32,623 nt of DNA from Christensenella sp. UBA4263 (GTDB taxonomy: Bacteria > Bacillota > Clostridia > Christensenellales > Aristaeellaceae). The notes beneath the pieces are model-generated. The model saw only the letters and a list, made by a program, of their open reading frames with translations, ran no database searches and was not told the origin of the DNA. The stretch lies in NCBI GenBank assembly GCA_002395225.1, contig DGWH01000167.1, forward strand, positions 2,302 to 34,924, read 5' to 3'. This document shows, one piece after another, positions 8,301 to 15,555 of the stretch (position 1 is its first letter; every line of letters starts with the position of its first letter). Position numbers and translations under genes: made by a program.

Positions 8301-8793
8301 ATATGCCCGGCAGCTGGAAAAGGCCAGGACGCAGGCCAACCTGGATGCCCTGACCGGGGTCAGGAACAAGTATGCCTATCAGGAAGAAGAGGAAAAGCTG
8401 AACCGGCAGATCCGGGCACATGAGGTGCGCGAATTTGCGGTGACGGTTCTGGATGTGAATGATCTCAAAAAGGTCAATGACACCCAGGGCCATCAGGCGG
8501 GGGATCAGTATCTGCGGGATGCCTGCCGCCTGATCTGCAATATTTTCAAGCACAGCCCGGTTTTCCGCATCGGCGGAGATGAATTTGCCGTGATTTCCCA
8601 GGGGGCGGACCTGACCGACATCCGGGAACTGATCGGGCAGGTAAGGGAACATAACCGGCAGGCACAGGCGTCCGGCGGGATCGTCATTGCCTGCGGCATG
8701 TCCGCTTTCGGGGAGGATGCCTGTGTGGCTGATGTGTTCATGCGGGCGGACCGGCAGATGTACGACAATAAAAAAGACCTGAAGAGCCGCTGA
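5302..8793 (+). CDS. Amino-acid permease (APC-type) fused to PAS-like sensor domains and a GGDEF diguanylate cyclase
   Basis: At 1163 residues this is a multi-domain fusion. Residues about 15-465 are a 12-helix APC-superfamily permease, with PGAGSVYTFEKQMGG (75-89) and a NMMALSRILYAVSREGEAP segment (327-345). Two further helices (about 478-494 and 545-562) flank a short, probably external loop. A PAS-like domain follows (about 590-710), then two related sensor-like domains (about 731-855 and 871-995) and a GGDEF domain (1013-1160). The active site is intact (RIGGDEF, 1089-1095), so it should make c-di-GMP from GTP. The RxxD inhibitory site is absent (FKHS in its place). The start is TTG at 5302, with GGAG/AGGAAA upstream. 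Whether the permease still transports or only senses is unknown. The EAL gene follows after 27 bases. Confidence 0.88.
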   Translation: MKKKHQTGQLNPGFSPLGIWSFSIGTSIGWGSFIVTCSTFLQKSGVLGTVFGLLAGMAVILVIAWNLQYMIQKKPGAGSVYTFEKQMGGRNLSFLAFWFILLTYLAIFWANITSVPLFARFFLGDLFRFGFHYTIFGYEVWLGEALLSVCAAFATGVFLKRCRSVRTPNRVMIGSALLFAAGFTLCAVLALLRHEGGFSYEPLYTEGSTAFAQILRTAVISPWAFIGFENVAHFSEEYDFPVRKIRSILLCSVIVSTVLYIFVSLLSVSAYPPEYDSWLSYIRNMGNQEGIRAVPAFYAAEHYLGRTGVTILMISLLCVILTSLIGNMMALSRILYAVSREGEAPAAFSGLNEHGNPVRAIDAVLVLSVFIPFIGRTAIGWIVDVTTLGATLIYAVISYSVYRCARREGSGLEKGTGLAGTVLMVLFLVLLLVPGLLPFDAMETESYALFIIWSLLGLAYFRWILKKNPDRPYAQRIFVWGFFLMLVLFASVMWASRATEKAANQAVERIFEYHQSHIGADGGTEARAAFLQSQADQISRTNKLYAVVSLGLLAVSMGIILNNYRENRKLNERLITAEDAVRSGEKIAELKESISALLDNMPCLSFSKDAETGVYLACNQAFAEYAHKDSPEGVVGLRDTEIFDEETARHFIEDDRMALSMEEPYVFFEDVLDAAGHQRQFQTTKLKFRDAAGRLCTLGMSQDVTDMVRVQRENASTREAYERARSIGIIYTRIAQALSSSYIDIYYVNLENGTYVEYSTEKARNQMTELRHGEHFFESCKIESETLVHPEDRAAFLHVLDRDTLIKTLNRNGTHMFTYRLLCGQEYRYVNMKVTRMEDDERFFILGIMDVDEQIRQRREAERAIEEHAAYTRLSVLAGTFLSVYLVEPKSGAYREYSTTAGAELFEIPETGEDFFAMIRAKGRDFIDPADYPRFISLFTRESVLQETAHGGTFAVSLRLVIENRSAYYQIKAGQVEEKNGASLVIGFNNIDANVRREEEYARQLEKARTQANLDALTGVRNKYAYQEEEEKLNRQIRAHEVREFAVTVLDVNDLKKVNDTQGHQAGDQYLRDACRLICNIFKHSPVFRIGGDEFAVISQGADLTDIRELIGQVREHNRQAQASGGIVIACGMSAFGEDACVADVFMRADRQMYDNKKDLKSR

Positions 8794-8820
8794 TGGCCTT
8801 TCAGAGAATGGAGCTATGGG

Positions 8821-11358
8821 ATGGAACGGTACAGATATACGGAGGAACAGCGGACAGCAATTGAGCAGCTGCGGGTTCCGATGGGCATTTACCAGCTGGT
8901 GGAGGACAAAATCATCCCCGTTGCCCTTTCAGCGGGATTTTGCAGCCTGTTTGGTTATCCGTCCCTGGAGGCGGCCTATCAGAACATGAGCCGCGACATG
9001 TACCGGGATGTGCACAAGGATGATGCCGGCCGGCTCAGCAATATAGCGGTTCAGTTTGCTGAAAACAGCGGAAAGTACGAAGTCGTTTTTCGCGTGAGGC
9101 CGCAGGGGGCAGACTGGTATACGGTCATTCATGCCGTCGGGGAACATTTCCTGACGGACGACGGCACACGGCTGGCCCAGATCTGGTACATGAATGAGGG
9201 AACGTATCAGGATCAGGTGGAAAAAGACAATCTCACCAATTTCATGAGCAGTTCCCTTCACGAGGAAAGCATCATGAAAGCCAGTCAGTACGACTACCTG
9301 ACGGGTCTCCCCAGCATGATGCATTTCTTTGAGCTGGCCGAGAGGACCAGGGATGCCTGCATTGCGCAGGGAAAAGTGCCGGTTTTCCTGTATATGGATA
9401 TGAGCGGCATGAAGTTCTACAATTCGAAATACGGCTTTGCCGAAGGGGATCGTCTGCTGCGAGCCTTTTCAGCGCTTCTGTCGGATACGTTTCAGGCGGA
9501 GAACTGCTGCCGCATTGCAGCGGACCATTTTGCGGCGATTACGACCGAGGACGACCTTACCGCGAGGCTGGATGCCTTTATTGCGGCCAATGAACGGCTG
9601 AACGACGGGAATTCGCTGCCGGTTCATATCGGCATCTATTCCAACCGGATCGGGCTCGTTCCGCCCAGTACGGCCTGTGACCGGGCGAAATTCGCCTGCG
9701 ACGGCTGCCGGAATCAGTATGAGTCCGGCTATTCCAATTATGATCACGGCCAGCGAAACGACGCCCTGATGCGTCAGTATATTCTCAGCAACGTGGACCG
9801 GGCCATGCGGGAACACTGGATTGAGGTGTACTATCAGCCGATCGTCCGTGCCGTCAACGGGCATGTCTGTGATGAGGAGGCTCTGGCCAGATGGAATGAT
9901 CCGGAGCGCGGGATGCTCTCGCCGGCTGCCTTCATTCCCTGCCTGGAGGACGCGGAGCTGATCTACAAACTGGATCTGTACGTCCTTGAACGGGTGCTGG
10001 AGAAGATCCGGAATCAGCAGCGGGAGGGACTTTACACGGTTCCGGTTTCCGTCAATCTGTCCAGATCGGATTTCCGGTCCTGCGACATCGTGGAGGAGGT
10101 GCGGGCCCGGGTCGACGCGGCCGGGATTCCGCATGGGATGATCACCGTTGAAATTACGGAGAGCACCGTCGGCCGGAATCTCGACTATATGAAGGAGCAG
10201 GTGAGGCGCTTCCAGGCCCTGGGGTTCCCTGTGTGGATGGATGATTTTGGCAGCGGGTATTCCTCCCTTGAACTCCTGCAGAGCCTCCGGTTCAACCTGA
10301 TCAAGTTTGACATGTCGTTCATGAAGAAGCTGGATGAGGGGGAGGACGGGAAGACCGTTCTGAGAGAACTGATGCGGATGGCCAATTCCCTGGGACTGGA
10401 TACGGTCTGCGAGGGGGTTGAAACCGAAAAGCAGGTGCGGTTCCTGCAGGAAATCGGCTGTTCCAAACTTCAGGGCTATTATTTTTGCAAACCGATTTCC
10501 TTTGAGGAAATTCTGGAACGTTACAGGACGGGACACCAGATCGGATTTGAAAATCCGGATGAGCTGGGGTACTACGAGACCATCGGACGGATGAATCTGT
10601 ATGATTTTTCGTCGCTGGCAAATGGAACCGGGAACATTTTCCAGAATGTCTTCAGTTCCATCCCCGTGGTGATTCTGGAGGTCCGGGAGGAAAACATCCG
10701 GATCGCCCGGTGCAACAGTTCATACCGGGAATATGTGTCGCGGTTTTACAAAACGGAGATTGAGCACGGAACGGACTATTCTCTCACCTCCTTTGCCGGC
10801 AGTTCGGAGTTTGTCAAGATGATACGGGCCCGCAGCACCGGCGGACGTTCCTATTTTGATGAGCAGATGCCGGATGGCTCGGTGGCGCATTCCTTTACCC
10901 GAAAGCTCTCTGTCAATCCGGTTACGGGAACCGTGGCGATTGCCCTGGCGATTCTCTCGGTCACAGATCCGGATGAGGGAACCACCTATGCCAGCATTGC
11001 CCGCGCACTGGCGGCAGACTATTACAATATCTATTATGTGAATCTGGATACGGAACAGTTCATTGAATATACCTCTGTTTTCGGGGAGGAGGAACTGGCC
11101 ATGGAGCGTCACGGAGATCACTTCTTTGATGCGGTGAAGCGGGATGCCATGATCCGGGTTTACGAGGAGGACCGGGAACCGTTCCTCAAGAAATTTACCA
11201 AGGAAAAAATCCTTGATGAACTGGAACGGCACAAAGTGTTCACGGCCAATTATCGCCTGATTGACAGCGGAGAGCCGATGGATGTCAATATGAAGATCAT
11301 GCGCATGCAGGGCGGAAACAAGATCATTCTGGGTGTCCGGTATGGGAAACAACAGTGA
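8821..11358 (+). CDS. c-di-GMP phosphodiesterase: degenerate GGDEF plus EAL with C-terminal sensor-like domain
   Basis: The 845-residue protein is soluble. In order it holds a PAS-like N-terminus (about 15-130), a degenerate GGDEF domain (about 157-300) in which the signature reads AADHF at 233-237, an EAL domain (about 315-572), a PAS-like segment (about 600-715) and a C-terminal domain (about 723-842). The EAL catalytic set is complete: EAL 353-355, Asn412, Glu444, DDFGSGYSS from Asp474, Lys495, Glu531 and Gln551, so hydrolysis of c-di-GMP to pGpG is expected. The dead GGDEF may bind GTP as an allosteric module, as in other such hybrids. The last domain is homologous to two domains of the preceding diguanylate cyclase. 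GGAG lies upstream of the ATG, and co-transcription with the cyclase is very likely. Confidence 0.9.
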   Translation: MERYRYTEEQRTAIEQLRVPMGIYQLVEDKIIPVALSAGFCSLFGYPSLEAAYQNMSRDMYRDVHKDDAGRLSNIAVQFAENSGKYEVVFRVRPQGADWYTVIHAVGEHFLTDDGTRLAQIWYMNEGTYQDQVEKDNLTNFMSSSLHEESIMKASQYDYLTGLPSMMHFFELAERTRDACIAQGKVPVFLYMDMSGMKFYNSKYGFAEGDRLLRAFSALLSDTFQAENCCRIAADHFAAITTEDDLTARLDAFIAANERLNDGNSLPVHIGIYSNRIGLVPPSTACDRAKFACDGCRNQYESGYSNYDHGQRNDALMRQYILSNVDRAMREHWIEVYYQPIVRAVNGHVCDEEALARWNDPERGMLSPAAFIPCLEDAELIYKLDLYVLERVLEKIRNQQREGLYTVPVSVNLSRSDFRSCDIVEEVRARVDAAGIPHGMITVEITESTVGRNLDYMKEQVRRFQALGFPVWMDDFGSGYSSLELLQSLRFNLIKFDMSFMKKLDEGEDGKTVLRELMRMANSLGLDTVCEGVETEKQVRFLQEIGCSKLQGYYFCKPISFEEILERYRTGHQIGFENPDELGYYETIGRMNLYDFSSLANGTGNIFQNVFSSIPVVILEVREENIRIARCNSSYREYVSRFYKTEIEHGTDYSLTSFAGSSEFVKMIRARSTGGRSYFDEQMPDGSVAHSFTRKLSVNPVTGTVAIALAILSVTDPDEGTTYASIARALAADYYNIYYVNLDTEQFIEYTSVFGEEELAMERHGDHFFDAVKRDAMIRVYEEDREPFLKKFTKEKILDELERHKVFTANYRLIDSGEPMDVNMKIMRMQGGNKIILGVRYGKQQ

Positions 11359-11397
11359 ACCCGGCCGGACCAAAGGTTTTTTTTAAGAGGGATGTTT

Positions 11398-12762
11398 ATG
11401 TCATCAAATCAGAAAGAGCGGGGTGGAATTTCCCTTCGGACGGTTCATTTTCTGCTGATTGTGGGGGCTGTGATTGTCTCGATTCTGATGTTTCTGACGA
11501 GTTACCGTCTGTCAACCGAATTTGAAAGTATGACGGAGACTTCGGAACGGCAGATTGAGCTGAGAAAAGCGGCACGGGAACTCATGGATGCCTCGGATTA
11601 TCTGACGGAAAATGTTCAGCGTTTTACCCTGAACGGAGACCGGACTTTTATGGACGCGTATTTCAGGGAAGCCTTTGAGGCGAATCATCGGGAGGAGGCC
11701 ATCCAGACGATGTCCCGTGAGGGCGGGAATGCCGTGGCACTGAAATCGCTTCAGACCGCCATGGACCATTCCGTGCGGCTCATGGGCCTTGAGTACTATG
11801 CCATGCGCCTGGTGATTGAGGCCAAGGGGTACACGGATTATCCGGAGATCCTTGATACCGTTCAGCTGTCGGAGGAGGATCAGGTCCTGGACAGCGAGGC
11901 CAAGATGCGCAAAGCCACAGAGACGGTGCTCAACGATGATTATTATTTCATCAAGAACGTCATTCGGGCACACATGCGTAACAGCCTGAACGAACTGGAA
12001 AAGATGGCGTACGACTTTGATGCCTCCGCGCTTGACTCCTTCCGAAAGGACCTGAACAAGGTCCGGGTTGTGGTGATCATTCAGACCGTGGGCATTCTCT
12101 TCATGGTCTGGCTTACCTCGCGCCTTGGCATCCATCCGGTGCTCAATGCCGTTGAACGGATTAAGGCGGACAGCCCGATTCCGGAGGTGGGGGCCAATGA
12201 GTTCCGCTACCTGGCCCGGGCCTATAACCGGATGTACGAGGTCTACAAGCGAAGCCTGGAGCACCTGAATTTCAAGGCCTCCCATGATGAGCTGACCGGG
12301 GCCTACAACCGGTCCGGCTATGACCTGCTGTTTTCCAGCATTGAACTGGACAGCACGTACATGGTCATGATTGATGTGGACAATTTCAAGACGATCAACG
12401 ACACGTACGGTCATGACTGCGGCGACCGGGTCCTGATCAAACTGGTCCGGGTGCTCAAAAACAATTTCCGTTCGGATGACTATATCTGCCGGATCGGCGG
12501 GGATGAGTTTGTCGTGTTCATGGTTCACGCCACCGAGGCGCAGCATAACCTGATTGCATCCAAGATCGTAAAGATCAATGAGGACATGGCCAGAACGGAT
12601 GATGGACTCCCGCCGGTTTCCATCAGCGTGGGAATCGTCCACGGCTCAAAGGCAACGAACCCGGAAAACCTCTTCCTGAAGACCGATGAGGCCATGTATA
12701 AGGCCAAGCAGAACGGAAAGCATACGTTCCGTTTCGGTGAGGAGACGGAGCAGGCCCAATAG
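11398..12762 (+). CDS. Membrane diguanylate cyclase with extracytoplasmic helical sensor domain
   Basis: The 454-residue protein has TM1 at about 14-34, an extracytoplasmic, mostly helical domain of about 185 residues, TM2 at about 222-240, a short HAMP-like linker and a GGDEF domain (about 295-450). The active site is RIGGDEF (365-371), preceded by an intact RxxD inhibitory site (RSDD, 358-361), so product feedback is expected, unlike the other two cyclases here. An ATG at 11392 is in frame, but the AAGAGGG site is only about one base from it; the ATG at 11398 has correct spacing and is chosen. It lies 39 bases after the phosphodiesterase with no terminator, making it the third gene of a probable operon. 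Confidence 0.9.
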   Translation: MSSNQKERGGISLRTVHFLLIVGAVIVSILMFLTSYRLSTEFESMTETSERQIELRKAARELMDASDYLTENVQRFTLNGDRTFMDAYFREAFEANHREEAIQTMSREGGNAVALKSLQTAMDHSVRLMGLEYYAMRLVIEAKGYTDYPEILDTVQLSEEDQVLDSEAKMRKATETVLNDDYYFIKNVIRAHMRNSLNELEKMAYDFDASALDSFRKDLNKVRVVVIIQTVGILFMVWLTSRLGIHPVLNAVERIKADSPIPEVGANEFRYLARAYNRMYEVYKRSLEHLNFKASHDELTGAYNRSGYDLLFSSIELDSTYMVMIDVDNFKTINDTYGHDCGDRVLIKLVRVLKNNFRSDDYICRIGGDEFVVFMVHATEAQHNLIASKIVKINEDMARTDDGLPPVSISVGIVHGSKATNPENLFLKTDEAMYKAKQNGKHTFRFGEETEQAQ

Positions 12763-12863
12763 CCGGCTGAACCCGGTGGCCGGATATTTGCTGAGGACTG
12801 AACGCCCTCAACCAGCTGCCCGGATCAGATGGACGGAAACCGCCGGAGGAGGTGAACGGTCAG

Positions 12864-14033
12864 ATGAGGATCGCATGGTTTTGTATTCCGGCATACGGAC
12901 ACACCAATCCGACGCTTGAGCTTGTGAAGGAACTGACAGCCGCCGGTCATCAGGTGTACTATTTTTCCTTCGAAATATTTCGCCGGCAAATTGAAAGTGC
13001 CGGTGCCGTGTTCATTGGCTGTGACGGGATTGACTTTGGAATGGAAGATCAGGGAAACGCGGACCGGGTAGGAAAAGATCTGGCATTTGCGGCTGAACTG
13101 CTGGTATCCTCAACACTGGCGCTGGATGAAATGACAAAGGAAAAAATGGATGAGATCAGGCCGGACCTGGTTGTTTCGGATTCCGTTGCATTCTGGGGAA
13201 AACTGGCAGCGATGAAATACGGGCTGCCATATGTCTCTTCCACAACCACATTCGCCTTCAATCAATATTCGGCCAAGTACATGAAACAGGGCCCGTGGGA
13301 CCTGGTTAAAATGCTGTTTTCCATGCCGCGCATCAGGAAGCAAATCAGACGGCTGAGGGATCGGGGATATCCGGTCAAGGGAATTCTTGACATCATTCAG
13401 AATGACAATGAGACAAACACCATCGTCTATACGTCAAGGTATTTCCAACCCTGTGCGGAAACATTTTCCGATTGTTACCGTTTCATCGGGCCTTCCATTC
13501 GTCCGGTCACGGAGCCTTATGCCAAGACAGCAGAGAAAACGGTGTATATCTCCATGGGGACGATCAACCAGAATCGGGAGTTCACCCGGAACTGTATCCA
13601 TGCCTTGGGCAGGACCGGCTGGCAGGTCATCATTTCCATGGGAACCAATCCGGAGCAGTATGGGGATCTGCCGGATAACATTCAGCTGTATGAATCCGTT
13701 GACCAGATGGCTGTCCTGTCCATCGCGGATGCGTTTATCACCCATTGCGGCATGAATTCCGCCTCAGAGGGACTGTACTTTCAGGTGCCGCTGGTGTTGT
13801 TTCCGCAGACGACGGAACAGGAGGCTGTTGCGAAACGAACAGAGGAACTTGGAGCCGGGATTCGGTTAAAATCCATCTCAGAAGAGGACATTCTGCAGGC
13901 TCTTCAGACCGTTTTGTATGAACCGGCCTGTAAGGCAGGTGCACAGCGGATTTCTGACAGCTTTCATGCCTGCGGCGGAGCAAAAGAGGCCAGGAGATTT
14001 CTGGAAGGACTGGTCTCAGCCTGTGGACAATGA
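12864..14033 (+). CDS. MGT-type UDP-glycosyltransferase (GT1, GT-B fold)
   Basis: The 389-residue protein matches the macrolide/UDP-glucosyltransferase (MGT) group of GT1. The N-terminal PAYGHTNP (about 10-16) holds the expected catalytic base His13, and the C-terminal donor-binding signature THCGMNSASEGLYFQVPLVL is at about 293-312, followed by FPQTTEQ, where the acidic and Gln residues contact the nucleotide sugar. Members glucosylate small lipophilic acceptors or lipids such as diacylglycerol; the substrate is not predictable. A GTG at 12852 is in frame, but the GGAGGAGGT run (12845-12853) fits the ATG at 12864. It is 101 bases downstream of the GGDEF gene in the same direction without a terminator between, and is closed by a strong terminator. 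Confidence 0.87.
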   Translation: MRIAWFCIPAYGHTNPTLELVKELTAAGHQVYYFSFEIFRRQIESAGAVFIGCDGIDFGMEDQGNADRVGKDLAFAAELLVSSTLALDEMTKEKMDEIRPDLVVSDSVAFWGKLAAMKYGLPYVSSTTTFAFNQYSAKYMKQGPWDLVKMLFSMPRIRKQIRRLRDRGYPVKGILDIIQNDNETNTIVYTSRYFQPCAETFSDCYRFIGPSIRPVTEPYAKTAEKTVYISMGTINQNREFTRNCIHALGRTGWQVIISMGTNPEQYGDLPDNIQLYESVDQMAVLSIADAFITHCGMNSASEGLYFQVPLVLFPQTTEQEAVAKRTEELGAGIRLKSISEEDILQALQTVLYEPACKAGAQRISDSFHACGGAKEARRFLEGLVSACGQ

Positions 14034-14073
14034 AAAAGGCTTCACAGAACGGGTTGTTCTGTGAAGCCTTTTT
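14033..14073. terminator. Bidirectional terminator between the glycosyltransferase and the Wzz-like pair
   Basis: Perfect arms of about 18 bases (14033-14050 and 14056-14073) with a five-base loop are flanked by A5 on the left and T5 on the right. It can stop transcription from both sides of this convergent junction. 14074-14145 shows no gene. Confidence 0.9.
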
Positions 14074-14145
14074 ATTATCCGGTCAGGATTCGTTCAATCT
14101 GTCTGAGTCAAATGACTCATTTGAACTGAACTGCCCCGGGATTTG

Positions 14146-15555
14146 TCAGTGGAGGAAGCGCTGCTTCATTTTCGGCAGCAGGATGATGAGGCAGAAGATA
14201 ATGCCCAGGGCGCAGACCGGAATGGAGGTCTTGATGGCCTTCATGACAAAGGAGGCGGAAACGAGGGAGGGCGCTTTGTACTTGACAGCGGACACGGCCA
14301 CCGTTCCCGGATTGATGTTCTGCTCGTTGAAGGCAGTCAGCAGGGCTTTGAAATCTGCGACGATCTGATTCAGCGTGTCATGGATGGCATCCACCTGAAG
14401 CTGGAAGGCGGCAATCTGGCTGTCCGAGATGCCTTCCACCGCTTCCGTTCCTTCCGCGACATCGTCAAGACTGGGCAGGTCAGTGACACCGTCGCTGTTT
14501 TCGTCCTGCTTGTTTCTGGACAGGTCATTGATCCATTTCTGGTAAACGGCGGCCTGGCTGGAAGTGTCTGAAATCTTCTCTGCCTGTTCGTTCCGGAATT
14601 TCACCAGCATATCATATGTATAGGAAGAATTTCCGTTCAGAACGGTATTGCTGGTATCGGTGGTCAGGTAGATAGTGCCGTTGCGCTCAAAAGAGGCAAT
14701 GAGTTTGTCCAGATTCTCCAGGTGCTGTTTCTGGACTTCCAGCTGGACAAGCAGGTGCTGCAGGGTGAATTCATACTGATTGAGAAGCCGCTGCGGCTTC
14801 TTGGCCAGCGCATTGACCTGCAGATTCGATTTCAGCTGTGCGACCAGACTGCCGGAGAGGTTCTGGAAACGAAGGGCGATGTCATCGAATCCGTGACCGT
14901 CGATCTTCAGATCCGGCGAAAGCTCGGCCATTTCCTGGGCGTAAAGGACAAGATCCTCAATTTCCCGGTCGATGAACTCCAGCTGCTGGATAAAATCGAG
15001 GTTCGTGCCGGCAAACAGCTCGTCGTAGAACGCTGTATCCAGCGTGAAACCGGCTTTTCCCGCAAAAGAAGCCGAATAGGCGGTCATAATAGCCTCAAGC
15101 AATGCACTCTGCGAGGCAGAGGAAATCGCGGGATCAAAGGTATTGTTCAGAACAACACGGAAAAGGGACGGATGATAGTTGCTGAGCGTATTGCCGGAGG
15201 AGGACTGGAAATCCAGGAGGGAGCGGAAGTGCTTGACCTGGTCAAGGAAGTCCTCGGGATAGACGCCGGAAACCGTGAGACTTGCGTACAGCTGTTCCGG
15301 AGTGTATTTGCCCTCAAGACCGGCACTGGCGAGGGCGTTCTGCAAATTGGCCTCGCTGCGAATTTCCTCCGGATTGAACCGCATCCCGTTCGGTGCAAGG
15401 GAATCCGAGGCACCGTCAAAGGTGAATTCAATATTGGCCGTGGCAGTAGCAGGCTCATGATTCTGGAAAAAGAGATAGGCAGCAATGCCGGTCCCGATCA
15501 CTCCGCAGAGAATCAGGGTGATGATTACGGTGCGGATATACGTGTGTTTCGTCAT
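14146..15555 (-). CDS. Wzz-like two-TM envelope protein, second of a pair
   Basis: The 469-residue protein has TM1 at about 9-30, a long extracytoplasmic region rich in helices and coiled coil (about 35-435), and TM2 at about 440-460 followed by a short basic tail. This topology, with no kinase domain, is that of polysaccharide co-polymerases (Wzz/chain-length determinants), which set the length of exported surface polysaccharide. Sequence similarity is not strong enough by eye to fix the family. Its ATG overlaps the stop of the upstream partner by four bases (ATGA), implying translational coupling and probably a complex. No sugar polymerase, flippase or tyrosine kinase is encoded beside it. 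A terminator lies just downstream. Confidence 0.6.
   Translation of the reverse strand: MTKHTYIRTVIITLILCGVIGTGIAAYLFFQNHEPATATANIEFTFDGASDSLAPNGMRFNPEEIRSEANLQNALASAGLEGKYTPEQLYASLTVSGVYPEDFLDQVKHFRSLLDFQSSSGNTLSNYHPSLFRVVLNNTFDPAISSASQSALLEAIMTAYSASFAGKAGFTLDTAFYDELFAGTNLDFIQQLEFIDREIEDLVLYAQEMAELSPDLKIDGHGFDDIALRFQNLSGSLVAQLKSNLQVNALAKKPQRLLNQYEFTLQHLLVQLEVQKQHLENLDKLIASFERNGTIYLTTDTSNTVLNGNSSYTYDMLVKFRNEQAEKISDTSSQAAVYQKWINDLSRNKQDENSDGVTDLPSLDDVAEGTEAVEGISDSQIAAFQLQVDAIHDTLNQIVADFKALLTAFNEQNINPGTVAVSAVKYKAPSLVSASFVMKAIKTSIPVCALGIIFCLIILLPKMKQRFLH

Noticed and set aside
6787..8652. 621-codon minus-strand open frame antisense to the permease-cyclase gene
   Set aside because: Shadow of the sense frame; composition rich in His, Arg and Pro with no known domain.
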